Shown piece by piece: positions 28,090 to 40,555 of a stretch of DNA of 64,000 nucleotides; position 1 is the stretch's first letter, and each line of letters begins with the position of its first letter. Source of the stretch: Xylaria sp. FL1777 (lineage: Eukaryota > Ascomycota > Sordariomycetes > Xylariales > Xylariaceae); contig MU400666.1 of assembly GCA_022578965.1 (NCBI GenBank), forward strand, positions 1 to 64,000, given 5' to 3'. Made by a program: the position numbers and the translations under genes. Under the pieces are notes generated by a model, which was given only the letters and a program-made list of their open reading frames with translations, had not been told where the DNA came from and ran no database searches.

Positions 28090-29180
28090 GTTTGCTCTCT
28101 CGTGTGCGGAATTGATGCTCAATTCGATGCTAGTTTGTCTATGCTGTTGAGCCCTCGGAGATCAATTCGTGGTGCTCCTCATTCACATTCTTCGTTGCGA
28201 GTCATCGGAATTCCGTCAAGGACTTTGTTGGAAAATAAGCACTAACACCGATGCTGCTAAAATCTAGTGCCTGGTTGTTAGAGCCGATCTTTGGCGGAGC
28301 TCCGCCAACTGGGCAGCCCTGTCTACCAAGGCTTGGTATGAGCAGGCACATAATGTAGTATAAGTAGATGAATGCCCCTGGGGGATTGGATTGCACGTTT
28401 GATGAATCTGATTTAGGTTTCAAGTTGTAAATGAAGTAAATAAACTGGGATAGTTCTATTAACTCTTATTTCTAGGTTTCGGTTCCTTGTTACAGTGTTA
28501 ACCATTGCCTTAATTATCTAATCCACTGGTTAGTGGTAGTTCTTAACCTGGAACAACACCAGGAATTAGATGATTAGCGATTATTGATAAAGAAAAAAGA
28601 AAAAAGAAAAATCATTCGGCCTTCTCGGATCATGAACATCCATCTAGATGAAGAACTGGTTTGTAGCCAAGCTATGTACTTACTGTCTTTCAAACTCAAC
28701 AGCAGCTTTGGGTCGCAGACAAGCTTCTCGTCCAAACAAGCAAGTAACATACGAGAACCTATCTCGATTGCATTGGGGCGCCAAACAACTATGCAACACA
28801 AAGTCTTGGTATCTGTCAATTCCACGTATAATAATCGTTTAGCCTCTTTTGGTGCGGAATAGGCGAAACCTCGATTACTAAATCAAGAAGGACAATTCCA
28901 CCAGTGCTAGGGGATTCTACAATATAGACAGGCAGGTATTTGCCGAGAGCCCAATTTCATCTACCTTGGCAATGTTTCTAGTGCGAAGGGCCATCCAGCT
29001 GCTTTATCCGAGGACGGGAGCTCGCCTACTAGGACGTCAAACTCCATAACGACGGCGGCGTTGGAAGAATTATCCCGGAGGTTTGGTATATAATCCCATG
29101 TTCTCGAGCCGTGCTGCTCAGAGTCATGGGGATGGCGTGCACTACCAAGCCAAGGCTCAGCGGCGAAAACCACCGTCAAA
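28090..29180. other. Divergent promoter region
   Basis: Lies between the Zn2Cys6 gene (minus) and the HEWGH secreted protein gene (plus). Two frames around 28.57-28.86 kb overlap antiparallel and lack support. A TATATAA box near the right end is listed separately. Confidence 0.5.
29087..29093 (+). promoter_or_regulatory. TATA box of the HEWGH secreted-protein gene
   Basis: TATATAA lies 88 bp upstream of the ATG at 29181, a plausible core-promoter distance. Motif only. Confidence 0.45.
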
Positions 29181-30620
29181 ATGGCGTCAAAGAGCATCTC
29201 ATCAGTAACCATCCTCCTCCTCGCGGCTTGTGGTGCGGCGGCACCCCTGAATCAGGCTGCCACGGGCACGCTCACTGCTGCTGCGCCGCCTGCTACGTTC
29301 ACGGCGAACCCGAGCGTAGGACCCGGTGGAAGCACCTACACGGACTCGGCACACTTCCGTATATATGGTGCGACTGGTAGCCAGGCGACTTCGTCGCTGA
29401 ACATGCTTGAGGGCGCCTACGACTGTTTCGTGAACACGATCGGCTGGCGCTCATCGGGTCTATCGTATAATTCAGCCAATGATGATGGACCGTTCACAAA
29501 AGTGAATGTTTACTCTGTCGCGAGCCTGCCGGGTGCCGCAGGTGTCATGCATAGCGACTATGCGACTGGCCTGCCTTGGCTCGAGGTGCAGCAGAGCTAC
29601 ATCGCAGTCCCAGGCGTCGTCGTGCATGAATGGGGCCACGGGATAACTTATACGGAGCGTTATTGGGTTGACCAGGGGCGCACAGGGGCGTGGTGGGAAA
29701 CAGTCGCGAACTGGGTCGCCGACACATATAAGACATCCTCGCTGTGCGCGAGCGCGCGATCCGCACACGGGCAGTCTGCGACAGCTACCGAGATCAACCT
29801 GCAGAAGGTCATCGGTGACTCGTTCCAAGTCCTCGTTGATGGCTCTGCCAACACGGGCAACTACTACGAAGCCTGGCCCTTCTTAGCCTACATCACGGCG
29901 AACCCAGACGGATATGCTGGTCTCGGTCAGACTGCTGTTCGGGATATGATCCGTCAATATAGCCGGGGAAGCAATGAGACACCACTGCACTCTCTCGATC
30001 GCATCGCTACAAGCGCGACAGCTCAGCAGATTGTCGCACGCTACTGGGCACGCATGGCCTACGTCGACATCGGGCACGCTACCGCTCAACAGGTCTTCCT
30101 TCAACAGCGCAGTAGCATCAACTACGCCAATCTTGATGCTCAGAGCACCGCGGGAACCTACAAGGTCAAGAGCGCGAGGCAACCGCGATATATGGGTGCT
30201 AGCAGTAAGTGATACCCCGAAATTTTCTTACTTCCTCTTCCTATGAGAGGGAAACACCTCTTTCATAGGCTATACCTTAGAACGGGACATAACGAAGATA
30301 AAAGAAAAGAAAACAATTATTAACTACTGAAATTAGTTATTCCGCTCAAAACGTCGGGCTCCGTTACCGTAACAGCCAAGGTCACAGCCAGCAAGGCCTT
30401 CACTGCGACCTTGGCGGTCCGCAACACGAGCTCCGGCGTGACACGATATGTTGACCTAGCCAGCGGCTCCGGTTCGACGGCCGTGAGTTCCAGTGAGGAG
30501 GCGAGCCTCATTGTTGTTAACACGCCGGCGTCACTCATTCTATTTGATCCGTTTAGTCTTGGTAGCGACGTCCAGGCGGGACTTGACTATACTGTGACCC
30601 TGACGGGGGCTACTGCCTGA
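29181..30620 (+). CDS. Secreted DUF6055-like protein with HEWGH zinc-protease signature
   Basis: Two exons, 29181-30204 and 30337-30620, with a 132-bp intron in phase 1. The product is 435 residues. An N-terminal signal peptide (residues 1-20, ending CGAAA) precedes a low-complexity Ala/Thr segment. The main domain has HEWGH at residues 149-153 and a Glu in WWETVANWVADTY at 173, twenty residues after the second His. That is the geometry of gluzincin metallopeptidases (HExxH plus a downstream Glu). The small C-terminal exon encodes a beta-rich Ser/Thr module. Fungal relatives are usually labelled DUF6055 or, misleadingly, dockerin type 1. Peptidase activity is inferred from the residues only. 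The likely site is extracellular. Confidence 0.85.
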
Positions 30621-31261
30621 ATGTAGAGCACAATACAGATTGGTGAGCCGTAGCCTGGAATGTCTTATAGTCTAGTAGTTAGTAGAAATATCATCAGGGG
30701 ATGAGATTCAATACAAATGCCAAGATACGCTTTGCGGCTGACTTGAGATTATTTTCCCGGCGTATTCGTGCTTACTATGTGAATGTAGCCGTCTAAAGGA
30801 GTAGATGGATTAGTGAATATCACATGAGTCTCATGCCCTCTTGTCTCTTCGTCGAATGAACCGAAGGGCAAATTAGCCAGCGCCTAGTAGTACTAACTAC
30901 CTCCTCGTCGCGGGGACACAAATGCAAATTTCACGTATCATGAATAAACCGTATGACTGGGATAAGAAGGTTGGTAACCACAACGACTCAGGATAGAAAA
31001 TATTCAGCCCCCACGTTTCTCCGCCGGATTTCCGCCAGATTCTCGCCAGATTCTCTTCATCCTGCTTAACCACGGAAGCAGTTTCAATCAACAAGCCCAG
31101 ACATTCAGAAATAAATAAATAGTACCAACTTCGCCTTAGTCGGATATAAGAGTCACTTAAGCCTCACCAGTCAACATTTCATAGCAACCTCACATCTCAT
31201 TTCTAGATTTACTTAGCTACCAATCAGCCAAACACTATTGAACACTATCCAGCGCCTAACA
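30621..31261. other. Intergenic, promoter of the NmrA-like gene
   Basis: No gene seen. The region just upstream of 31262 contains a TATAAG-like element near 31145 and a C/A-rich leader (CAACCTCACATC..) typical of fungal 5' ends. Confidence 0.45.
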
Positions 31262-32335
31262 ATGTCGCCCACACTCTTTGTCGTTGCCGCCACCGGGACA
31301 CTTGGAAAGGCCTTAGCCCTTGACCTCAGAAAGATCGGCTGGAACGTCCATGCAACAGTCCGAAACCCTGCCTCCCCTGCAGCAAAGGACCTCGCATCCG
31401 CAGGAGTGAAGCTTTTCCCTGGAGACTGGAACAACGAGAAGGCGCTCAAAGACGGGTTGACCGGCTGCGATGGTCTCTTCTTAAATCTTCAGCCCGATTT
31501 CACCGACTGGGACGCCGACGTTAGACAAGGGAGAAGCATCATTGCTATCGCTAAGGCCGCAGGCGTCAAGCATGCTGTTTACTCATCTGGAAACACTGCC
31601 TGTATGTAATCATCGGTTATTTCCATCTTCTTCTGTCAAATTGAGAGAGATAAACGAGTCTTTTTCCTGACCAAGACCATAACCTTAACCCCCCCCTCCC
31701 CCCTTTTCTCCCAAAAGATATCAGATCTCTCTAAGTAACAATCACTGACCTAGAGTGTTACAGCGGTCGCACTCCTTGCCGAAGACAGTATTGTCGCGAA
31801 ATTTCTCAACAACAAGAAGCTGATCGATGAGGCAGTCCAGGCCGCGGGATTTGAAAGTCACACCATTCTGCGCCCTGCAGCGTTCATGGCCAACTGGCTC
31901 GCACCCAAGGTTGCTATGTATACTGGTCTAGCAGAGACCGGCACGTTCCAAACAGCGCTGAGACCCGACACGGTGATTCCATTGGTAGACGAGCACGACG
32001 TTGCCGCCTTTTCCATCGCGGCGTTCAAGGACCCTATCAGGTTCAACGGCGCAGATATCCCCGTTGTATCTGTAACCCACACAACCGAGGAGATACTCAA
32101 GGTGCTGTCCCAAGCCACGGGCCTGTCGCTCAAGGCCAATTACTTGTCGGACGAAGAGGTCTCTGCGCGGGTGAAGGGAGAGCCACTCTTGGAAGGCCAA
32201 GTGCTCACGAGATCGATGATCAAGTACTACAATATGGAAGAGTTGAAAAAATGGGGAGTACCTCTCCACACGTTCCAGGACTTCCTGGATAGAGAGAAGG
32301 CGCACTTGCAAGAGACGTATAGTGGGCTCAAGTAA
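31262..32335 (+). CDS. NmrA-like NAD(P)-binding protein
   Basis: Two exons, 31262-31601 and 31764-32335, joined in phase 1 across a 162-bp intron, giving 303 residues. The N-terminus VVAATGTLGKALALDL is the Gly-rich dinucleotide-binding loop of an atypical short-chain dehydrogenase (NmrA/HSCARG type). It is followed by VRNP at the end of the second strand and by VKHAVYSSGN. The usual YxxxK catalytic pair of classical SDRs is not in its normal place, as expected for NmrA-type redox sensors. Such proteins act as NADP-sensing regulators or as isoflavone-reductase-like enzymes; the sequence does not decide. Chosen start: the ATG in AACAATGTC at 31262, though an in-frame open stretch reaches 31238. 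Cytosolic. Confidence 0.88.
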
Positions 32336-32899
32336 GCAAGCATCAGCAGTTGCTGTAGGTAGTAGTATGGCTTGGGTAGTGATTAGGCCACATAGAGGAA
32401 CACGTATTTCGCAGTTTCAATATTAAGAGGGGTATCTCGTCGGACCAGGTCACACTGAAGTATAAAAGTCATCACAGTGGCAAATAAGAGTAGATAGCAG
32501 TGAACAAACATTAGGAGATTTTCCTGTAGAGGCTGCTAACTGGCTTGAACTCACCTCGGGTAGCTAGTCCTCAGTGAGCTACAAGCCAATCGAGGGGTAT
32601 CATCATCATGCTCATAACATGCCCGTGCTCCGGAAACCGAGCCATCCCATTCGAATCCGTCATCCCCAAAATCTCATAGCTCATAACCTGACCGGCCCCG
32701 GAACCTAAGCCATTTCCTCATTCCGATTCCGCCGTCCCCCGTTGATGCTCATAACTGTAGATGTGGTTATGTCGCTCATAACTTGTTGATGGTGGTGGTT
32801 GCGTCGGAGAGCCATTTCTCAACCCACGCCTACGACCACCACAGACATCCGCTTTGTGCCGCTTCGGGACTCCGCGAACGCCTTTCGTGCCCCCGCGGG
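32336..32899. other. Intergenic, nothing recognised
   Basis: Convergent 3' flanks of the NmrA-like gene and the minus-strand microprotein gene. It contains repeated GCTCATAAC-like words (about 32610, 32680, 32748 and 32771) but no gene. Confidence 0.45.
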
Positions 32900-33107
32900 T
32901 CACGAACTTATATTGTTCCCCTTGGCGCTGAGAGCAGAGCCAAATGCCTGCGCAGACCAGAGTTAGCGAAAGTCCTCTTTCTCTCCAGGATGAGCGAGCG
33001 ATCTGCTCCGCAGAATATGAGCTTACCTTCCCCTCGGCAAAGGAACCGACCGAGACAGTGGCTACGGCGGCCATAACAACAGCGACGATAGAGCTAAAAG
33101 CGTCCAT
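32900..33107 (-). CDS. Spliced 42-residue membrane microprotein, unknown function
   Basis: Two exons on the minus strand, 33107-33027 and 32947-32900, encode 42 residues. The first 25 are hydrophobic (DAFSSIVAVVMAAVATVSVG), a probable membrane span or signal anchor. The short tail reads AEGKAFGSALSAKGNNISS. The 79-bp intron has a strong donor (AAG/GTAAGC), a perfect GCTAAC branch site and a GCGCAG acceptor. The ATG context AAAATGG is strong. A TATA-like element (33246-33241 on the minus strand) lies about 135 bp upstream. These signals favour a genuine transcript despite the tiny size. An upstream in-frame ATG at 33209 could give a longer N-terminus, but it sits close to the expected transcription start. 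I do not recognise the family. Confidence 0.6.
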
Positions 33108-33240
33108 TTTGCCGGGCTGTTGGAGGGGTTGGGGGGGGGGGGAGTTGTTTTGGAAAGTTGGTTGAAAAAGGGTGTTGATCGATTCAAGGCTAGGCCTCTG
33201 ACCTTCCAAATTTTCCCAGGGTATGGGATTTCGACCGCTC

Positions 33241-33246
33241 TTTATA
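33241..33246 (-). promoter_or_regulatory. TATA-like box of the microprotein gene
   Basis: Minus-strand GTATAAAGAGC about 135 bp upstream of the microprotein ATG. Motif only. Confidence 0.4.
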
Positions 33247-35219
33247 CACCACTAGACACAATTCGTCATCATCCAATCCCTCGGTTCCCGCGGCAGTGAC
33301 CCGCCACCGGCGTATCGTCTGCTCCATACAATAACAGTACACTACATAGATAGATACATAGATAGAGAGCGGTGAGATAGCTGCTCAGCAGCCAGCGGAT
33401 CTGAAGCCGGTCGTGGCCCAAATCTGGCTATGCCCTGCAGACCGCCTATGAAACGACTGCGTTCCTCTATCCCATGCAGCCGCAGGCTCCAGTCGTGCCC
33501 GTGGTGACTTGTCGCTCTAGCCCTGCTGGCGTTCCCTCATTGGTGAAGCGTTGGTTCTAATCCACTTAGTAAGATCCCAATCTCGTTCATGTACCGGATT
33601 GGGGCGTACTAACGTCAGCGATTTGTTGGCTGTCAGTGGGCCTTCTTCTAATTTGGAAGAGTGCCCAAACCTTTCGAGTTAGTGGATTACTGATAAAAAC
33701 GTCTCCCATGGCTCCTCGTTTTCCAGCAGTGGCAGGAAATGGTTTCTTGTTGAACAACCCTTTTGGGGTGGCTGGATAACCCAGACATATCCAGTCGGGA
33801 ATAGCCGTAGTATGTACAAGGTATAGTGTCCTACTGAGCTGATTTCCATTCTGCCGACCGTGGAATGGTCCGAGTGTGGACGGTACGACGGGAGCGACCT
33901 GTTGCGCGTTGGCCTTTGTGATGTCCGACCCAGCAGTACGACCGATGCGTTACGACGACGATGAGCGCAGAGGCCGACGAGCAACCATTTTCAACACATT
34001 CACACATCGGGCAGCTACAATTGGCGCGATAGGCGAGAGTAACCGTCAGTGCAGCTTTCACTTGTAATCACAAGTACCTAGGCTCCGCGGCGGCCGGCCA
34101 AGTTCGGCGTTAGACTACCATCGATTCAGTTAGTGGGTCAGGAGAAATGACCGGCACCGGCTTGTCGCTATTAGGATCTTTCGGATCACGATGGTCAGGA
34201 GCAGAGTCCGGAGGTCCACCTGTCGGGTTGATGATGTAGTGGGAACCTGCATTCACAGGTGACCTTCGGAGCCTCTTCCTGAGACGTAAGCTAGGAATTC
34301 GACAGCCGGATCGCCCTACGATATTATCTGGCAGTATCACTCTTCTTTCCACATCTTCTTAGCATTGACGAGGCTCGTCAACTAGGCGGGCTAGCATCTG
34401 GCAGCCCAGCACTCGCGCAGCCGAAGTCAGAATTACTTTGAATCAAGGTAAAGTTAACTGAAACTTACAGCTTACAGGCTTGGACGGCCCTTAAGGGGTC
34501 TGATTACGGTACCCGAGCGGTGCTGTCGTTACGTCGCTGTGGAAACTCTCACCGAATCTACTTGATGCAGCTGATGAAGTACTGTTGTCGGATTTAGAAG
34601 TTGAGTATCTAATCGCCTTTGCTGCAAGCATCAGCTGGAAGCATTGTCTACCTAAGCTTGATCGGACAAGCACTTGTGTTTTACTCTCATGATAACTCTC
34701 ATATTACGAACTGCCAGGCCTAAGTGGCGCACTACCCTAATTCACCTTAAACTTGCGATAATCTGATAGAACAAGTCCTCCGCAAGTTTCGACTGAGCGG
34801 AAAGTACTGCCAGCTGGGTTGGTCTCCAGAGGGAAAATGGGTCATAAGTCGATGCTAGGTAGAAATATATGGGTAGGGGGTTAACTCTATTGATTCCCAA
34901 GTACCCTTCTAACGATCTTTAAGGAGAACTGGACCTTTATATAGCTACATTCTATAATATCTCCACGCTAAGGGGGTATCTTCTCCCCTCCTACGACCCT
35001 GACTCCCGAAGTGGAGGCATGAGTTACCCGGACAGATCTTACAATTCAATCGTCGCAGATGACATGGTCGAGGATATACCTTGCTTTGAAGGTTACATTA
35101 ACGAGAGGTACGGGTGCCGTAGGGAAAGATAGGTAGGTGTTAATATTCTGTACCCATGTAGTCGCAACCACTCCATTGCCTAGTTCCAGCCTGTGCTCCC
35201 TTTCCCCCTTCATGCATTA
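33247..35219. other. Intergenic, nothing convincing
   Basis: About 2 kb upstream of the microprotein and downstream of the mannosidase. A short TAGATAGATACATAGATAGA repeat sits near 33348-33367. Several overlapping frames at 33.7-34.7 kb show no conserved motif and no splice-supported extension. No RNA gene seen. Confidence 0.45.
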
Positions 35220-37129
<1,910 letters not shown>

Positions 37130-37549
37130 ATTTTTCCTGATGGCTAGTGAGGTTGTCTCAATAATTCTTCATTTCAAGGGAAGTTACGCAGTCACACTCG
37201 AGAAGAAATACCAGAGTGCTACGAGAGAGCATGCACTGTTGGTACGAGAAAAGTCCCCCGCCCCTGTGATACGTTGGCGGCCATAGGGCAAACTCCCAAC
37301 AAGCAGCAAGCACAATTTGCCCCACGGCTATCTACATGTTGTTTTCGTCTATGGTGGCAGTCTATGGCGTGTGCGCTTACACCGAGCTTCGAACCAACCA
37401 ATTCCATTCCGAATGCCATGGGAGAACCTGGTAGCTGGGACGCTTCTTATATAACACGTCTTAGTTGGGGGCTCATAGCCATTGTAGACTTGGCCCACCT
37501 AACCTAACTATAAAGGCAATCAATTGTCCAAAACGCAGGCTTACGCATA
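37130..37549. other. Divergent promoter between mannosidase and membrane-protein genes
   Basis: About 420 bp between two divergent ATGs. The antiparallel short frames seen here are non-coding in appearance. No clear element is recognised. Confidence 0.45.
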
Positions 37550-38567
37550 ATGACAATAGTCTATCCAGCAGTGACCAGTGACGGCACTATTACATCCTTT
37601 CTTCCCCTCACGACTTCATTCACACCATCGGCTGAATGCAGTGAATCCTACCGACTCGATGGACCTAGCCTTGTGGCCTTTGATCCCGGGTATGGGTTAG
37701 ATATCGATCCTCTCGTGCGATGCGGGCCTTCGGCCGTGACGACATGGTGGGAACAAGGCCGGCTAGGAGTCGGCGACGAGGACCACACTGTTATCAGCCT
37801 GGGGCCCTTGATATGTCCTCATGAATGGCAAACGGTGGCCTCTTCAGTTGAGGACGAGTCAAGCACGGTTGCCATGTGCTGTCCCTCGTATGTTTAATTC
37901 CAATTCCGTCTCACCGTTATATGCGGCTAGTGCTAAGTCATTCGCCTTTAGAGGCTACTATCTAGAAAATGGTGTTCCAGGTTCTGTCGTTGGAGATTGT
38001 CTGTCAGACGTATCATCAGGCATGCTTTTGACTTATGCGTCGACATCAGCCGACATCTCGGGTCCCTGGTACATAAAAACAACAAGTCTGACTGAAAGCT
38101 CTACAGTGGGAGCTATTGCTATTGTGGGCTGGAATATCAAATTGACAACGCCAACAAAAATCGAGACTACGTCGAGCTCTCTTATGCCCACGTCCAATTC
38201 CGCCTCCACATCTTCCTTATCGCCGGGCCCCTCGTCGTCCTTCCCGAACAATTCACCTCAAATTAGCCCAGGGATAGCCGCCGGTATTAGCGTAGGGGTT
38301 GGATTGGGTGTGATCGGTACAGCCTCATTGCTTGTCGTTCTCTGCCTTATGAGGAGACGGAAGAAGAGGAGCCTCGCGGCAGCACCCCAAATTCACCGTC
38401 AAGGTTACGGTGCCGCACAACCGCCCCCCCAAGAGCTCCATGAAGCCCCAATGAAGCACGAGCTATACAACCAACAATCTGAACGTCACGAGGTGCAGGG
38501 GGGGTTTCAGGCTCCCTTCCCGGGTCAATATCAGGATTCCCCGCCCCCAGTTGAGTTGCACGAATAG
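37550..38567 (+). CDS. Single-pass Ser/Thr-rich membrane protein, fungal-specific
   Basis: Two exons, 37550-37887 and 37952-38567, with a 64-bp intron in phase 2. The product is 317 residues. The junction joins AMCCPS to GYYL, a pattern I recall from fungal extracellular domains of this type. Residues about 1-190 form a Cys-containing region with a CPHEW motif. A Ser/Thr/Pro-rich stalk follows, probably O-glycosylated. The transmembrane helix (AAGISVGVGLGVIGTASLLV) comes next, with a basic stop-transfer RRRKKR. The cytosolic tail of about 80 residues is rich in His, Glu, Pro and Gln, with PQELHEAP and the C-terminal PPPVELHE. There is no clear N-terminal signal peptide, so the TM helix may act as the anchor. 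The design resembles plasma-membrane sensors; function is unknown. Confidence 0.82.
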
Positions 38568-40555
38568 CCAGAGAGCCAACGTGCGCCTAACAGCATCTCA
38601 CCTGCATTACAAGTAATTTTACGATATAGCCTCCCTCTCCCCTTCTCTTTGGGCGCGCCAAATTTAACGGGTTCTTTATTTGACCTACACTATGTACTCA
38701 TTATGGAAAGATAGAGTCAGGAATTAAATATATTACGCGGTTGCTGTCGCATTAAATTGCTAGTCTCAGTATCTCAGCGATCTGGAATGTTTAGTAGCAA
38801 GTTGAGCACCGATGCTTATGTCCAGTTAGATGTAGTTAGATGCTGGTATAGTACCGGGGCGCCGGCCAAGGCACGAGAACGTCAGGTCTGGCCTCCAACC
38901 GTCAGGGGTCAAAACAACCCGCCAAAGATTGTCCCCCTGTCCCAGAGCCTAAAACGCCGCATAACAAAATACTACTTTGCGTGCCCGCTTGATTTAGGTA
39001 CCTTTGCGATGATGAATAGTGTGACAATGGATTGCCTTAGGATTGCCAAAATTGCTTGCTGTACGAATAAGCAATCCTAGTAGATATACCAGGACGTCGA
39101 AGAAAGCGAAAGAGAAGGAATTGTTTCTTACGCATAAGCCAATCGGAGCTAATACGCACTATACTAGTATAGTAACAATTTAAATACCGGAGAAGTTTAA
39201 AGCCCCTTTTGCGGCACAAATACATAATCCACTCCAGCCCTACATCAGACACTAGGGTCCCCCGCCCTACATATGTGTACCTAAGTATTCGACAGACTTC
39301 AATACTGCACTCATCTGTCTATAAAGAAAGCTGAAGGATGCCTCAGACCAACTTGTTCCCTCTGGGATTTCCCTCTAGTATGTTCATAACTCCGCGAACC
39401 TAGTAACTAATCTTTACTAACACGGCGAAGCTTTCGACTTGGCGTCACCAATATAGGGCGCCTTAGTGGCACGGAAGACGGCAAGCTAAGCATGACTAAC
39501 CCCAAGTAGTATAAACCTGGCGTAGGAAAGTTAAAGATGTCGATCTAGTAACAGTCTTAAAAATACTCCGCACAACTCGTCTTCCTATACGCAGCGGATA
39601 CCAAGTCTCGTTCCCCAGACATCGGTGTCTCGGGCTCACTTAATTATAAGCTATTCGGATTTTTTCTCGAACCAAGCCATGTTGTCGGCCCCTCGCTCAG
39701 TTGCGAGATTTGGTAATTCGTTGCATAGATAGATCCGGTATTCCCGTCTTATTCCCGCGCAAGGAGCATTACAGGTTGCGAGGCGCTGCTTCGAGCTTCG
39801 TTATATGAGGGGATGGTGGTGGAGGGCGGTGTATAAGCGGAAATTCATGTTACTAGATATGTCTTCATGAGGGGTTGTCTTCAACTGTAATAGCTAACAG
39901 GTGTAGTTAGGCCGTGGCTATACGGGCCTCGGGAGTCGGGTTGAAAAGGGGGCCGCTAAAGTGTTGCGAGGTGGACACGGGGTTTAGACAGACTGGCCTT
40001 CAAAGGGCAACAATTTTCAGTCACGGCTAGTCTTAACCTTCAACCCTAATTATCCATTACTCAATTGTTGTCCGTTGGTAAGTCCAAGAGCTAATAGATA
40101 GCAGGAAAGGTCCTCGCCTCAGCGCCCAGAGTATAGTAGCTTTAATAAGAATTTCACAACAAATCAGCATGAATTTTGTTAAATCATTCGGAATTTAATT
40201 AAATATCTAATTTTATATTACGGAGCCGTGACCGTAATAGATCCATAGATAGAGGCGAGTTAGTATTGGGCTGGGGCATGTGTGAAGTGAAGTGAACTAT
40301 GTCGATGTTGTGGTGGAACTGGGAATTGTGAAGGTCAGGTTGGGTTTAGTAACTGCTCACATTAGGCACCTTTTTGGGGGCTTAAGGGCAGGGGATGCAT
40401 GGATATTAAGGGTAACGAGATTCTTCTTATAGATGTAGGAAGGAATTAGATGTCGGTTACCTACTAGGCATATGACAGCTAAATTCAGAGTAAATTCGGA
40501 ATGGTAGTGAGACGCAGGGAATAAGGTAGAGGCAGATGTGTCGGCATGACCGCAG
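38568..40555. other. Intergenic, partly AT-rich
   Basis: Convergent 3' flanks, about 2 kb. A strongly AT-rich patch lies at about 40.15-40.22 kb. No gene, RNA or repeat recognised. Confidence 0.5.

Noticed and set aside
32718..33209. 163-residue unspliced frame over the microprotein locus
   Set aside because: It reads through a textbook intron (donor, GCTAAC branch, acceptor); its downstream half is compositionally odd, and the spliced frame stops quickly.
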